The position numbers and the translations under genes were made by a program. Source: Neisseriaceae bacterium HSC-16F19 (GTDB taxonomy: Bacteria > Pseudomonadota > Gammaproteobacteria > Burkholderiales > Neisseriaceae). From it: DNA of 41,503 nucleotides. The first letter of the stretch is position 1. The number at the start of each line of letters is the position of its first letter. The notes beneath the pieces were generated by a model. That model ran no database searches, was not told the origin of the DNA, and worked only from the letters and a program-made list of their open reading frames with translations. The DNA lies in the NCBI RefSeq assembly GCF_024171525.1, contig NZ_JALJZY010000021.1:1-41503 (forward strand), given 5' to 3'. Of this stretch, positions 14,835-22,909 are shown piece after piece.

Positions 14835-15713
14835 ATGAATTCCGTTATGAAAACCGTTACCCAAGTCAAAACCGCCCCCGGCCGCCACTGGGTGGGCGAC
14901 GGCTTCCCGGTACACAATATGTTCGGTTACAACGGTGCCGATGTGGCCGAACGCAGCCCGTTTCTGCTGCTCGATTATGCCGCGCCGACCGAATTTGCCC
15001 CCAATGAGGGCTACCGCCGCGGCGTAGGGCAGCACCCGCACCGCGGTTTTGAAACCGTGACCATCGTATATGAAGGCGAAGTGGAGCACCGCGACAGCAC
15101 AGGCGCGGGCGGCGTCATCGGCAGGGGCGATGTACAGTGGATGACCGCCGGTGGCGGCATCATCCATGAAGAATTCCATTCCGCAAACTACAGCCAGCGC
15201 GGCGGACCGTTTGAGATGGTGCAGCTGTGGGTGAATTTGCCGCAGCAGGACAAGATGACTCCGGCGCATTATCAGGGCATTACCGATGCGCAAATCCCCG
15301 CCGTGGCCTTGCCGGAAGAGGCGGGCTTGGTGCGGGTGATTGCAGGCACGTTTGACGGCAACACCGGCCCCGCCGCAACCTACAGCCCCATGAATGTTTG
15401 GGATGTGCGTCTGAATGCAGGCAGTCAGGCGGATTTGGCCCAGCCGGAAGGCTGGAGCACGCTGGTGCTGGTCTTGTCCGGCACGGTGCTGGTCAACGGC
15501 AGCCAAGTGCTGCGCGCCGCCGAAATGGCCACGCTCTCGCACACCGGCAGCGGCGTGACCCTGGAAGCCAATGCCGATGCCAAGCTGTTGTTACTGGCCG
15601 GTGAGCCGATTGACGAGCCGGTGGTGGGTTACGGCCCGTTTGTGATGAACAGCCAGGCGGAAATCGCCCAAGCCATAGAGGATTTCAACAGCGGCAAGTT
15701 TGGTCGAGTATAA
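14835..15713 (+). CDS. pirin family protein 1
   Basis: A 292-residue bicupin of the pirin family. The metal site of the N-terminal cupin is complete: His67 and His69 (HPHRGFETVT), His111 and Glu113 (IIHEE). The C-terminal cupin ends with GYGPFVMNS. Bacterial pirins include quercetin dioxygenases and redox-sensitive regulators. ATG 14835 follows AAGGAG and is preferred over the in-frame 14781. The second pirin follows after about 80 bases; both probably respond to the divergent LysR regulator. Confidence 0.93.
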   Translation: MNSVMKTVTQVKTAPGRHWVGDGFPVHNMFGYNGADVAERSPFLLLDYAAPTEFAPNEGYRRGVGQHPHRGFETVTIVYEGEVEHRDSTGAGGVIGRGDVQWMTAGGGIIHEEFHSANYSQRGGPFEMVQLWVNLPQQDKMTPAHYQGITDAQIPAVALPEEAGLVRVIAGTFDGNTGPAATYSPMNVWDVRLNAGSQADLAQPEGWSTLVLVLSGTVLVNGSQVLRAAEMATLSHTGSGVTLEANADAKLLLLAGEPIDEPVVGYGPFVMNSQAEIAQAIEDFNSGKFGRV

Positions 15714-15795
15714 ACCTGACCTGTCCGCTCTGCCTGCGGGCGGTGCGGGCAGGGTCTTTCGGCCTGACAAGTTTTCAGGCAGCAAAGGAAAAACC

Positions 15796-16641
15796 ATGAA
15801 ACCCCCGATTTCCCGTCGTATTGCCCGCATCAACCAGCCGCAAACCTTGCACCACGACGCCATCCGTCTTGGGCGTGCGGCCATCATGCCGGGGCTGTGG
15901 GCGCAGCACGACCCTTTTCTGGCGCTGATGAACGACTGTTTCAAGCCCGGCGCCTTCGGTCCGCACCCGCACCGTGGTTTTGAAACCGTGACTTATGTCA
16001 TCGACGGCCAATTGGCACACCAAGACAGCCGCGGCGGCAGCGGTGTGCTGAACCCCGGCGATGTGCAGTGGATGACTGCCGGGCGCGGTGTGGTGCACAA
16101 TGAAATTCCGGTACACGACAGCGGCGTGCATGTCTTGCAGCTGTGGCTCAACTTGCCCGCCGGTGACAAACTGGCCGATTTCCGTTATCAGGATTTGCGT
16201 GCAGACCAAGTGCCCGCCTTTGCGCAAGACGGCGTGCGCGTGAAAGTGTTTGCCGGAGAAAGCCATGGTGTCGCCGGTGCGGCGCAAACCTTCTCGCCGG
16301 TGCTGTTTCTGGAAATCAGCCTGGCCGCAGGCAGCCGTTTTGTGCAGCCTTTGCAGGCCGATGCCAACGGATTTATCTATGTGTTGCACGGCGAAGGCCG
16401 CTTCGGTGCGGAAAGTGCACGCGGTGTGAAAGATGATACCTTGTGGCTGGAACATCTGCCCGAAGTCAGTGAGATTCATATTCAGGCCGAAAGCGATATG
16501 AAAATCTTATTGCTGGCCGGACAGCCCCTGCGCGAGCCGGTGAAAGCCTACGGCCCCTTTGTGATGAATACACGTCAGCAGCTGGCCGAAGCCGTGGCGG
16601 ATTACCAAAGCGGCCTGTTTGGCGAAATTATAGTCATTTAA
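15796..16641 (+). CDS. pirin family protein 2
   Basis: A 281-residue pirin paralogous to the preceding one, with the full metal site: His57 and His59 (HPHRGFETVT), His101 and Glu103 (VVHNEI). It ends AYGPFVMNTRQQ...QSGLFGEIIVI. The last codons and the TAA stop lie in the left inverted repeat of a Correia element (16629-16734), so the natural C-terminus was probably altered by a few residues. AAAGGA precedes ATG 15796. Confidence 0.93.
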   Translation: MKPPISRRIARINQPQTLHHDAIRLGRAAIMPGLWAQHDPFLALMNDCFKPGAFGPHPHRGFETVTYVIDGQLAHQDSRGGSGVLNPGDVQWMTAGRGVVHNEIPVHDSGVHVLQLWLNLPAGDKLADFRYQDLRADQVPAFAQDGVRVKVFAGESHGVAGAAQTFSPVLFLEISLAAGSRFVQPLQADANGFIYVLHGEGRFGAESARGVKDDTLWLEHLPEVSEIHIQAESDMKILLLAGQPLREPVKAYGPFVMNTRQQLAEAVADYQSGLFGEIIVI

Positions 16642-16734
16642 AATAAGAATGATACGGCGTTGCTGCGCCTTGCCGTACTATCTGTACTGTCTGCGGCTTG
16701 CTGCCTTGTCTCATTTTTATTTTATTCGACTATA
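16629..16734. mobile_element. Correia repeat enclosed element, copy 1
   Basis: The 106-base element starts TATAGTCATTT and ends with GACTATA. It carries the Correia core on the minus strand: GACAAGGCAGCAAGCC, GCAGACAGTACAGATAGTAC and GGCAAGGCGCAGCAACGCC. A near-identical copy is at 33786-33891. Correia elements are TA-flanked MITEs of Neisseria that can carry promoters and RNase III sites. Confidence 0.9.
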
Positions 16735-16763
16735 CCACTTGAAACCAATGGAGGGACAAAACC

Positions 16764-17192
16764 ATGTGGATCAGCAAACAGGATTTTCAAATCCGTGCCG
16801 AATCATTTCGCTTGAACGAGCCCATGAATATTTTGCGCATATTGTGCGGTTTGTTCTTCCTGCCCCATGCGCTGGGCAAATTTGCCGCAGGCGGCTTAAA
16901 CCCCGATACGGTGGGCTTTTTTGCCCAAGCCGGTTTTGCGCCCGCCGCAGCGTGGGTGGCGCTGGCGGCGGTATCGGAACTGCTGGTGGGTGTAGCCCTG
17001 ATTGCAGGCATCGCCACCCGTTTCAGTGCCTTGGCCGCAGCGGCGGTATTGCTGGTGGCTGCCTATGCCTTGGGACAGGTGGTGGGTTTCAAATGGTTTT
17101 GGGGCGGCAGCGGTATGGAATACCTGATTTTCTGGATGTCCGCCTGCCTGCTGGTGGCGCAGCACGCTTTTTTACGCCATAAGCGTACTTGA
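16764..17192 (+). CDS. DoxX family membrane protein
   Basis: A 142-residue protein with four transmembrane segments, fitting DoxX/DoxD-like proteins: MNILRILCGLFFLPHALGKF, the AWVALAAVSELLVGVALIAG helix, AALAAAAVLLVAAYALG-type helix three and a final helix ending in RHKRT. The ribosome site GGAGGG precedes ATG 16764; an internal ATG (PMNIL) is an alternative start. DoxX proteins are linked to thiosulfate/quinone chemistry and to oxidative-stress membrane complexes. Here it follows two pirin genes across a Correia element. Confidence 0.88.
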   Translation: MWISKQDFQIRAESFRLNEPMNILRILCGLFFLPHALGKFAAGGLNPDTVGFFAQAGFAPAAAWVALAAVSELLVGVALIAGIATRFSALAAAAVLLVAAYALGQVVGFKWFWGGSGMEYLIFWMSACLLVAQHAFLRHKRT

Positions 17193-17213
17193 TTTTGTTT
17201 ATCGGAGTCCTTA

Positions 17214-17777
17214 ATGAGTACCGCCGTTTTCCAACCCAGCCATGTCGACAGCAAGCTGCACAGCGACTGGCTGTACTTGCATGCCGATATGCCGCCGGCC
17301 AAATGGGGCACATTGCCGAGCTTCGGTACAGCCGCTACATGGTTGGGTATGCACCACAGCCTGCGCCGCGGGCAGAGCGAGTTGGAACACCTGAACCGCG
17401 AATTTCTCAACCAACATTTGGAATGGGGTAACTATCGGCAGCAATTACTGGCGATTGCCGAACCACATTACGGCCATTTACACGGTCATCACAGCTTGGA
17501 AGACCGGCATTATTTCCCCCGCCTGCGTCTGCGCGAGCCGCGCCTTCAGGCAGGCTTTGACCTGCTGGACAGCGACCACACGACCATTGAGCGGCAGTTG
17601 CACGGCATTCGTGCCTTGCTGGTGCGTTTGCAACAAGCCGGTGCCGATACCGCAGATTTTGCCTTGGCCGAACAATTACATCATGCTGTTGCAGAAAACG
17701 GCCAGTGGCTCTACCGCCATCTGATGGACGAGGAGGATTTGGTGATTCCCATGCTGGCTTTGTATGATGCCCATTGA
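17214..17777 (+). CDS. hemerythrin-like HHE domain protein
   Basis: A 187-residue helical protein with a hemerythrin HHE cation-binding pattern: HHSLRRG near residue 43, HLHGHHSLEDRHYFP at 88-102, LDSDHTTIERQL near 119 and LYRHLMDEEDLVIPML near the end. These His/Glu residues could hold a di-iron site binding oxygen, nitric oxide or iron. GGAGTCC precedes the ATG. It lies 21 bases after doxX and 14 before the GNAT gene, so it is probably co-transcribed. Confidence 0.9.
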   Translation: MSTAVFQPSHVDSKLHSDWLYLHADMPPAKWGTLPSFGTAATWLGMHHSLRRGQSELEHLNREFLNQHLEWGNYRQQLLAIAEPHYGHLHGHHSLEDRHYFPRLRLREPRLQAGFDLLDSDHTTIERQLHGIRALLVRLQQAGADTADFALAEQLHHAVAENGQWLYRHLMDEEDLVIPMLALYDAH

Positions 17778-17791
17778 AACTGGAGAAGCTG

Positions 17792-18079
17792 ATGCAACAC
17801 AACTACACCGTAACCGACAATACCGAAAAAAGCCGTTTCGAAATCCATGTCGACGGCCATATTGCCTTTGAGGACTACCGCCTGTTTGACGGCGGCATTG
17901 CCTATGTGCACACCGAAGTGCCGCCGGAATTGGGCGGGCGCGGTATTGCGTCTTTTCTGATTAAATACATACTCGATGATGCCATTGCCAAAGGCTTGAA
18001 AATCAAGCCTGTTTGCCCGTTTGTGCGTGCCTATATCGAAAAACACCCCGAATATCAGGCGCACACTGTGGCTGCCTGA
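17792..18079 (+). CDS. YjdJ-type GNAT N-acetyltransferase
   Basis: A 95-residue minimal GNAT domain of the YjdJ (Gtn) type: FEIHVDGHIAFEDYRL, HTEVPPELGGRGIASFLIKY (acetyl-CoA loop RGIAS), and the C-terminal PVCPFVRAYIEKHPEY. The substrate is unknown for this family. Start 17792 is preferred because GGAG sits eight bases upstream; ATG 17774 lacks one. It ends ...VAA and its TGA stop lies inside a near-exact DUS (TGGCTGCCTGAA). Confidence 0.87.
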   Translation: MQHNYTVTDNTEKSRFEIHVDGHIAFEDYRLFDGGIAYVHTEVPPELGGRGIASFLIKYILDDAIAKGLKIKPVCPFVRAYIEKHPEYQAHTVAA

Positions 18080-18131
18080 ACTCAGTTTGCCTTAAACTGC
18101 CGTCTCCACCACTTTTTGCAAAGGAGCTGTT

Positions 18132-19034
18132 ATGCCTGCCCACCAACCCGAATTTATCGAGCGCTGCGCCGGTTTTACCGACTTGTTCGAGCAGCTGGGT
18201 CTGCCCAGCCAGCCGGAGCAGATTGCCGATTTCATCAGCACACACCGTCCGCTGTCCGGCGATGTGCTGCTGGCCGATGCACCGTTTTGGAGCAGCGGCC
18301 AGTCGCAGTTTATCCGCGAACAAAAACAGCTGGACGAGCCGCCGTGGACGCTGCTGATCGATCAGCTCAGCGAAGCCCTGCGTAACGACACTCAACCCGT
18401 CCCGCCGAACGGATCTTATATGAAACTCTATTACGCCCCCGGCACCTGTGCCTTGGCCTGCTGGATTGCCTTGGAATGGGCCGGTGCCGAGTATGAAGCG
18501 GTGAAAGCCGATTATGCTTCGGAAGAATACCGCCGCATCAACCCGCTGGCCGCCGTGCCCGCGCTGGACATCGGCAAAGAACGCGCCATGACCCAGGCCC
18601 CGGCGATTTTGCAATATATTGCCGACCAATACCCGCAGGCGGATATTGGCAGCAACCCGGGTTTGGAAAACGCTTTTGAGCTGAATGAAACCCTGGCTTT
18701 CCTGGCCAGCGATTTCCATCCCGCCTTCTGGCCGTTTTTTATGCCCTACCGCTATACCACCGATGAGAGCGAAGCGGCGAAGACAGCGGTGAAAGAAGCG
18801 GCCTATGCCCGTGTGGACCGCGCCATGCAGCACTTGGACAAGCTGATTGCCAACGGCAAGGGCCATGTGTATCAGGGCAAACGCAGCATTGCCGACGCCT
18901 ACGCCTATGTGATGGCGCGCTGGACCACCTATCTGCCCAAGACTTGGCAGGCATACCCGCATGTGGCCGCCTTTATGCAGCGCATGGAACAGGACGAAGC
19001 CGTGCAACGGGTGTTGGCGGCGCAAAAGGATTGA
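18132..19034 (+). CDS. DUF2789-glutathione S-transferase fusion protein
   Basis: A 300-residue protein in one open frame. Residues 1-85 match DUF2789 (FTDLFEQLGLPSQPEQIADF, HRPL, LLADAPFW, WTLLIDQLSEALR). Residues 97-300 are a GST: thioredoxin-fold MKLYYAPGTCALACWIALEW, NPLAAVPAL, the QAPAILQYIADQYP element, and a helical C-terminal domain with SIADAYAYVMARW. The first part has a good AAGGAG site before ATG 18132; the internal ATG 18421 has none, which argues for a true fusion. GSTs conjugate glutathione to electrophiles. The link to the downstream Kef-type antiporter is suggestive. Confidence 0.87.
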   Translation: MPAHQPEFIERCAGFTDLFEQLGLPSQPEQIADFISTHRPLSGDVLLADAPFWSSGQSQFIREQKQLDEPPWTLLIDQLSEALRNDTQPVPPNGSYMKLYYAPGTCALACWIALEWAGAEYEAVKADYASEEYRRINPLAAVPALDIGKERAMTQAPAILQYIADQYPQADIGSNPGLENAFELNETLAFLASDFHPAFWPFFMPYRYTTDESEAAKTAVKEAAYARVDRAMQHLDKLIANGKGHVYQGKRSIADAYAYVMARWTTYLPKTWQAYPHVAAFMQRMEQDEAVQRVLAAQKD

Positions 19035-19048
19035 GTTTGATGGCGTAC

Positions 19049-19192
19049 AGGCTGCCTGAAAGGTTTCTGTATGGCAAAAATCTTTCAGGCAGCCTGAATT
19101 TAAACGCACAATCGGCATAAGGCGTATAAGTTTTAAGCAGATCCTGCGACTGGCGCGCAGGATGACCGTGCTCCGTCATTCTGCGCGCAGCT
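19049..19192. repeat. DUS pair and GC-rich inverted repeat, copy A
   Basis: Two facing DUS copies (19049-19060 and 19084-19095) are followed by a block that recurs at 26552-26648. It reads AAACGCACAATC..., then GATCCTGCGACT, then CGCGCAGGATGAC facing GTCATTCTGCGCGCAG. The facing halves form a hairpin. Confidence 0.7.
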
Positions 19193-19200
19193 AAGCCGCG

Positions 19201-19337
19201 GTAGGGTGGGCATTTATGCCCACCGTCTGTATTGTGGCTTGCAACAGCGTGGGCATAAATGCCCACCCTACCTGTGTCCCGTTTTGACCTTGACATCAAC
19301 AGTCATTGTGTAGCTTGGGTCTGGCGACCCAAGCTAC
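19201..19337. repeat. REP-like palindromes
   Basis: GTAGGGTGGGCATTTATGCC (19201-) and its inverse ending at 19271 are followed by GTAGCTTGGGTCTGGCGACC with its own inverse half at 19310-19337. The last belongs to the family at 13565-13634. Confidence 0.7.
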
Positions 19338-19389
19338 GGCTGCTGAAAAAACAACACGGACGTCATGAGCTGCGCAAGTCCGCTACGCT

Positions 19390-19486
19390 ACCCCCGCGAA
19401 CGCGGGAATCCATGTAAAAATCTAAGAAACCGCTATAAAACAATGGATTCTTAAACGGATGAATGGATTCCCGCGTTCGCGGGAAT
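19390..19486. repeat. dRS3-flanked repeat
   Basis: Positions 19467-19486 fit the neisserial dRS3 consensus ATTCCC-N8-GGGAAT exactly. A degenerate copy lies at 19390-19409, with about 57 AT-rich bases between. dRS3 repeats in Neisseria are integration sites for filamentous phage. Confidence 0.75.
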
Positions 19487-19518
19487 GACGGCAGTTAAGG
19501 TCTCAGGCTGCCTGAAAA

Positions 19519-19608
19519 CGAACGCAGTGAGTTTCTGCGCAGCAAAAACGAACGCAGAGAGTTTCTGCGTAGCAAAAACGAACGCAGAGAGTTTCTGCGC
19601 AGCAAAAA
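19519..19608. repeat. 30-base tandem repeat, three units
   Basis: Three head-to-tail copies of a 30-base unit (CGAACGCAGAGAGTTTCTGC plus GCAGCAAAAA) differ at only two positions. DUS copies bracket the array (19505-19516 and 19612-19623, inverted). Confidence 0.85.
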
Positions 19609-19649
19609 ATCTTCAGGCAGCCTGTGCTATTGAATTGAATTCCGACAAA

Positions 19650-19672
19650 TCCGCTAAATAGCGGACTTTTTT
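19650..19672 (+). terminator. small hairpin with U-tract upstream of the Kef-type gene
   Basis: TCCGCT-AAAT-AGCGGA is followed by CTTTTTT. It ends only 28 bases before the antiporter start, so it either closes upstream transcription or attenuates the gene. Confidence 0.5.
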
Positions 19673-19699
19673 ATCAACCCCTTTCAGAGTGGTATCCGT

Positions 19700-21478
19700 A
19701 TGGCAGCCGAAGGCGCAAGCGAATTGATTAAGGTGGTGGCCCTGTTGGGCTCGGCGGTGGTGGCCGTGCCTTTGTTTAAAAAACTGGGATTGGGCTCGGT
19801 ATTGGGCTATCTGGCCGCGGGTCTGCTGATCGGCCCCTTCGGCCTCAAGCTGTTTGACAATCCGCAGGCGATTATCCATGTGGCCGAGCTGGGTGTGGTG
19901 ATGTTTCTGTTTGTCATCGGCCTGGAAATGAAGCCCTCGCATCTGTGGGGCTTGCGCGGGCAGATTTTCGGCTTGGGCAGTATGCAGGTTTTGATTGCCG
20001 CGTTGATGCTCACGCTGTTGGGCATGCTGTTTGGTTTTCCGTGGCAGGTGGCCTTTGTCAGCGCCTCGGGCTTTGTGCTCACTTCCACCGCCATTGTGAT
20101 GCAGGTGCTCTCCGAACGGCACGAATTGTCCTCACCGCGCGGTCAGCGCATGGTGTCGATTTTGCTGTTTGAAGACCTGCTGATTGTGCCCCTGCTCGCC
20201 GTGGTTGCCTTTCTGGCACCCACCGACCCGGCGCATCCCGTTGCCGAAACCTCCGCCTGGCTGCGTTTGGGCACGGCGGTCTTGTCGCTGGGTATTCTGA
20301 TTGCCGCCGGTTTGTGGCTGCTCAATCCGCTGTTCCGCATGTTGGCAAAATCGAAAGCGCGCGAAGTGATGACCGCAGCGGCGCTGTTTGTGGTGCTGGG
20401 TGCGGCGGTGCTGATGGAATGGGGCGGCCTCTCCGCCGCCATGGGCGCGTTTGTGGCCGGGGTTTTGCTCTCCGAATCCAGCTTCCGCCATCAGCTCGAA
20501 GCCGATATCGAACCCTTCCGCGGCCTGCTTTTGGGCCTGTTTTTCCTCGGCGTGGGCATGGCGCTGGATTTGAATGTGGTGGCCGCCAACTGGGGCATTA
20601 TTATTTCCGGCGTGCTGGCGATGATGGCGGTTAAGGGCGCGGTGATTTACACCGTGGCGCGGCTGGCCAAAAGCAGCCATGCCGATGCCGTCGACCGCAT
20701 GGTGCTGATGGCGCAGGGCGGCGAATTTGCCTTTGTGCTGTTTGCCGCCGCCGCAGGACAGGGTGTGATCAATGCCACCGTGCACGCCAATATGACCGCC
20801 ATTGTGGTGCTCTCCATGGTGCTCACACCGCTGTTTCTGATTGTGCAGCAGCGTTTTGCCCAAAAAGCGGGTGTGAACTTGGACGGTGTGGACAGCGTGG
20901 CCGACGGCGACGCCTTGCGCGGCAATGTGCTGATTATCGGCTTTGGCCGCGTTGGCCAGATTGCCAGCCAGGCACCGATTGCCTATGGCGCCCAAATTTC
21001 GATTATCGACAACAATCCCGATGTGATCCGCGGTGCCGCCAAATACGGCTTTAAAGTGTATTACGGCGACGGCACCCGCGAAGACGTGCTGCACGCCGCC
21101 GGGGCGCACCATGCCGACTGCGTGCTGGTGTGTGTGGACGATGCCGCCGCCGCCACGCGCATTGTCGAAAACTTGGAACACGGCAGCCCCACTGCCAAAA
21201 CCATTGTGCGCGCTGTTGACCGCCGCCACGCCCTGGCCTTGGCGCAGGCACATGCCGATTTCTTTGTGCGCGAAACCTTTGAAGCCGCCATCAGCATGGG
21301 CGAAGCCGCGGTGAAAATGCTCGGCGCCGACGACACCGAAGTGGCCGACATCAGCGAACAAGTGCGCCAGATGGACCGAGAACGCTTTGCGCTTGAAAGC
21401 GCCGGCGGCGATTTTGCCGGCAGCGCGTTGTTGTTGCTGAACAATACCGACAGTAAGCATGGAGACAGCCCGGCTTAG
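19700..21478 (+). CDS. KefB/KefC-like CPA2 potassium/proton antiporter with RCK domain
   Basis: A 592-residue protein. The first 380 residues form a CPA2 exchanger with about 12 hydrophobic helices and motifs GLGSVLGYLAAGLLIGPFGL, FLFVIGLEM and ASGFVLTSTAIVMQ. A cytoplasmic RCK/TrkA-N domain starts near residue 408 (GNVLIIGFGRVGQ, IIDNNPDVI, YYGDGTREDVLHAAGA). KefB and KefC release potassium when glutathione-electrophile adducts bind, acidifying the cytoplasm for protection. Whether this protein senses glutathione cannot be shown here. A GST fusion gene lies upstream, fitting an electrophile role. Confidence 0.9.
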   Translation: MAAEGASELIKVVALLGSAVVAVPLFKKLGLGSVLGYLAAGLLIGPFGLKLFDNPQAIIHVAELGVVMFLFVIGLEMKPSHLWGLRGQIFGLGSMQVLIAALMLTLLGMLFGFPWQVAFVSASGFVLTSTAIVMQVLSERHELSSPRGQRMVSILLFEDLLIVPLLAVVAFLAPTDPAHPVAETSAWLRLGTAVLSLGILIAAGLWLLNPLFRMLAKSKAREVMTAAALFVVLGAAVLMEWGGLSAAMGAFVAGVLLSESSFRHQLEADIEPFRGLLLGLFFLGVGMALDLNVVAANWGIIISGVLAMMAVKGAVIYTVARLAKSSHADAVDRMVLMAQGGEFAFVLFAAAAGQGVINATVHANMTAIVVLSMVLTPLFLIVQQRFAQKAGVNLDGVDSVADGDALRGNVLIIGFGRVGQIASQAPIAYGAQISIIDNNPDVIRGAAKYGFKVYYGDGTREDVLHAAGAHHADCVLVCVDDAAAATRIVENLEHGSPTAKTIVRAVDRRHALALAQAHADFFVRETFEAAISMGEAAVKMLGADDTEVADISEQVRQMDRERFALESAGGDFAGSALLLLNNTDSKHGDSPA

Positions 21479-21495
21479 ACGGGTTGAGCAAGGAT

Positions 21496-21531
21496 AAAAG
21501 GCTGCCTGAAAGGTTTTCAGGCAGCCTTTTT
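21496..21531. terminator. DUS-pair terminator after the antiporter
   Basis: AAAAGGCTGCCTGAA pairs with TTCAGGCAGCCTTTTT across a short loop, giving a stem with U-tract. It is also the last DUS before the restriction-modification genes. Confidence 0.85.
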
Positions 21532-21570
21532 GCAGCCAGATTGGTACGGGTAGGCTTATAGGAGGAGATT

Positions 21571-21603
21571 ATGAGCGATGAGCTGATGGTACTTTGGATA
21601 TGA
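21571..21603 (+). pseudogene. ten-codon ORF with strong ribosome site, possible gene remnant
   Basis: GGAGGAGATT directly precedes ATG at 21571; the frame (MSDELMVLWI) stops at 21601-21603. The ribosome site is among the best in the window. The short frame may be a leader peptide, or the 5' stub of a gene lost when the restriction-modification genes arrived. This is an inference from position only. Confidence 0.35.
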
Positions 21604-21703
21604 AGATTAAATTAAGATAACGGGTGTTAAAATTTCAAGCAGGCATCCAAGAGAATGCTGTAGAATCGACACCATTTGGCACAAATTGAATACGGGTGTA
21701 ACT

Positions 21704-22906
21704 ATGTTGAAAATGATTGATTTATTTGCAGGCGCTGGCGGTTTGTCTGAAGGGCTAAGGCAAGCAGGATTTCATTCCCTATATGCAAATGAAATTATGA
21801 AGCCGTATTCGGAAACCTATGCCCGTAATCATGTGAATACATTGGTTGACCAGCGTGATATCCGTACTGTGGATGCACAAGAGATTCGCTCAAACTTGGG
21901 ATTGGCGAGGGGAGAGTTGGATTTGATTGCCGGTGGGCCTCCGTGCCAAGGCTTCTCTATTAATGCCCCGGTCAGAACATCTGAAGATGCCCGTAATCAT
22001 TTATTCAGGGAATTTATCCGTTTTGTAGATGAGTTCCAGCCTAAAGCAGTTTTAATTGAAAATGTCCCCGGATTGGTATCTTTTGAAAACGGCATGACCC
22101 TGCAAGCCATTTTAGACGAATTGGGGAATCACGGTTATCACGCTGATGTGCGTATCCTTTATGCGCCACATTACGGCGTACCTCAAACCCGTTGGCGCAC
22201 GATCATTATTGGTATGAAAAACCAAGAGGATGTTCATTCGGCATTTCCACAACCTGAGTATAATGCTCCTTTGCGTGTTAATTTTACCTCTCATTTTGAC
22301 GGTAAAAATATCATTGGCTTCCCCAAAAAAGCTAATCTTCCTCCCCATATTTCTGTCAAAGACGCATTGTCCGATTTGCCGGTTTTACAGAATGGAGAAG
22401 TTGGAGAAGTGTGTAAAGAATACCGAACTTCTCCACAAAACAGCTTCCAAAGGTTTATGCGTCAATATTCAGACGGCGTATTTAATCATGAGGCTCCCCG
22501 CCTATCAAAGGTTAATTTAGACAGGCTGGCTTATATTCCTGCAGGAGGAAACTGGACAAATATTCCTATGGAGTTATTGCCTAAAGGAATGCAGCGTGCC
22601 CGGAAATCAGACCATACCAAACGTTATGGCAGAGTAGATCCCGATGGATTGGCTTCAACCATTCTTACGAAATGTGATCCTCACTGGGGGGCATATTTCC
22701 ATTACGAACAGGATCGGGTCTTCAGTGTGCGGGAAGCGGCACGTATACAGACATTTCCGGATCATTTTATTTTTACGGGTTCAAAAGCAGAACAATATGA
22801 GCAGGTGGGAAATGCTGTTCCTCCTTTTTTGGCGGCTGCAATAGGTTATGCCTTAGTCAAACTATTGGTTAAAGAAGAGCAGCATCAAGTAAAGATTACA
22901 GGTTAA
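21704..22906 (+). CDS. type II DNA cytosine-5 methyltransferase
   Basis: A 400-residue C5-methyltransferase with motif I DLFAGAGGLSEGL (residues 6-18), motif IV GGPPCQGFS with catalytic Cys81, motif VI ENVPGL, motif VIII QTRWRTIIIG and motif X GNAVPPF. A target-recognition region lies between about 215 and 330. It protects host DNA by methylating the site cut by the partner nuclease. Start 21704 (MLKMIDLF) is preferred to a TTG six codons upstream. The gene is clearly more AT-rich than its neighbours and contains no DUS, which supports transfer. The stop is three bases from the nuclease start. Confidence 0.95.
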   Translation: MLKMIDLFAGAGGLSEGLRQAGFHSLYANEIMKPYSETYARNHVNTLVDQRDIRTVDAQEIRSNLGLARGELDLIAGGPPCQGFSINAPVRTSEDARNHLFREFIRFVDEFQPKAVLIENVPGLVSFENGMTLQAILDELGNHGYHADVRILYAPHYGVPQTRWRTIIIGMKNQEDVHSAFPQPEYNAPLRVNFTSHFDGKNIIGFPKKANLPPHISVKDALSDLPVLQNGEVGEVCKEYRTSPQNSFQRFMRQYSDGVFNHEAPRLSKVNLDRLAYIPAGGNWTNIPMELLPKGMQRARKSDHTKRYGRVDPDGLASTILTKCDPHWGAYFHYEQDRVFSVREAARIQTFPDHFIFTGSKAEQYEQVGNAVPPFLAAAIGYALVKLLVKEEQHQVKITG

Positions 22907-22909
22907 TAG

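Noticed and set aside
19519..19608. Possible CRISPR-like array
   Set aside because: Units are directly abutting with no unique spacers and no cas genes are present.
20132..21460. A 442-codon open frame on the minus strand
   Set aside because: Antisense of the Kef-type antiporter, with repetitive His/Gln composition and no recognisable motif.
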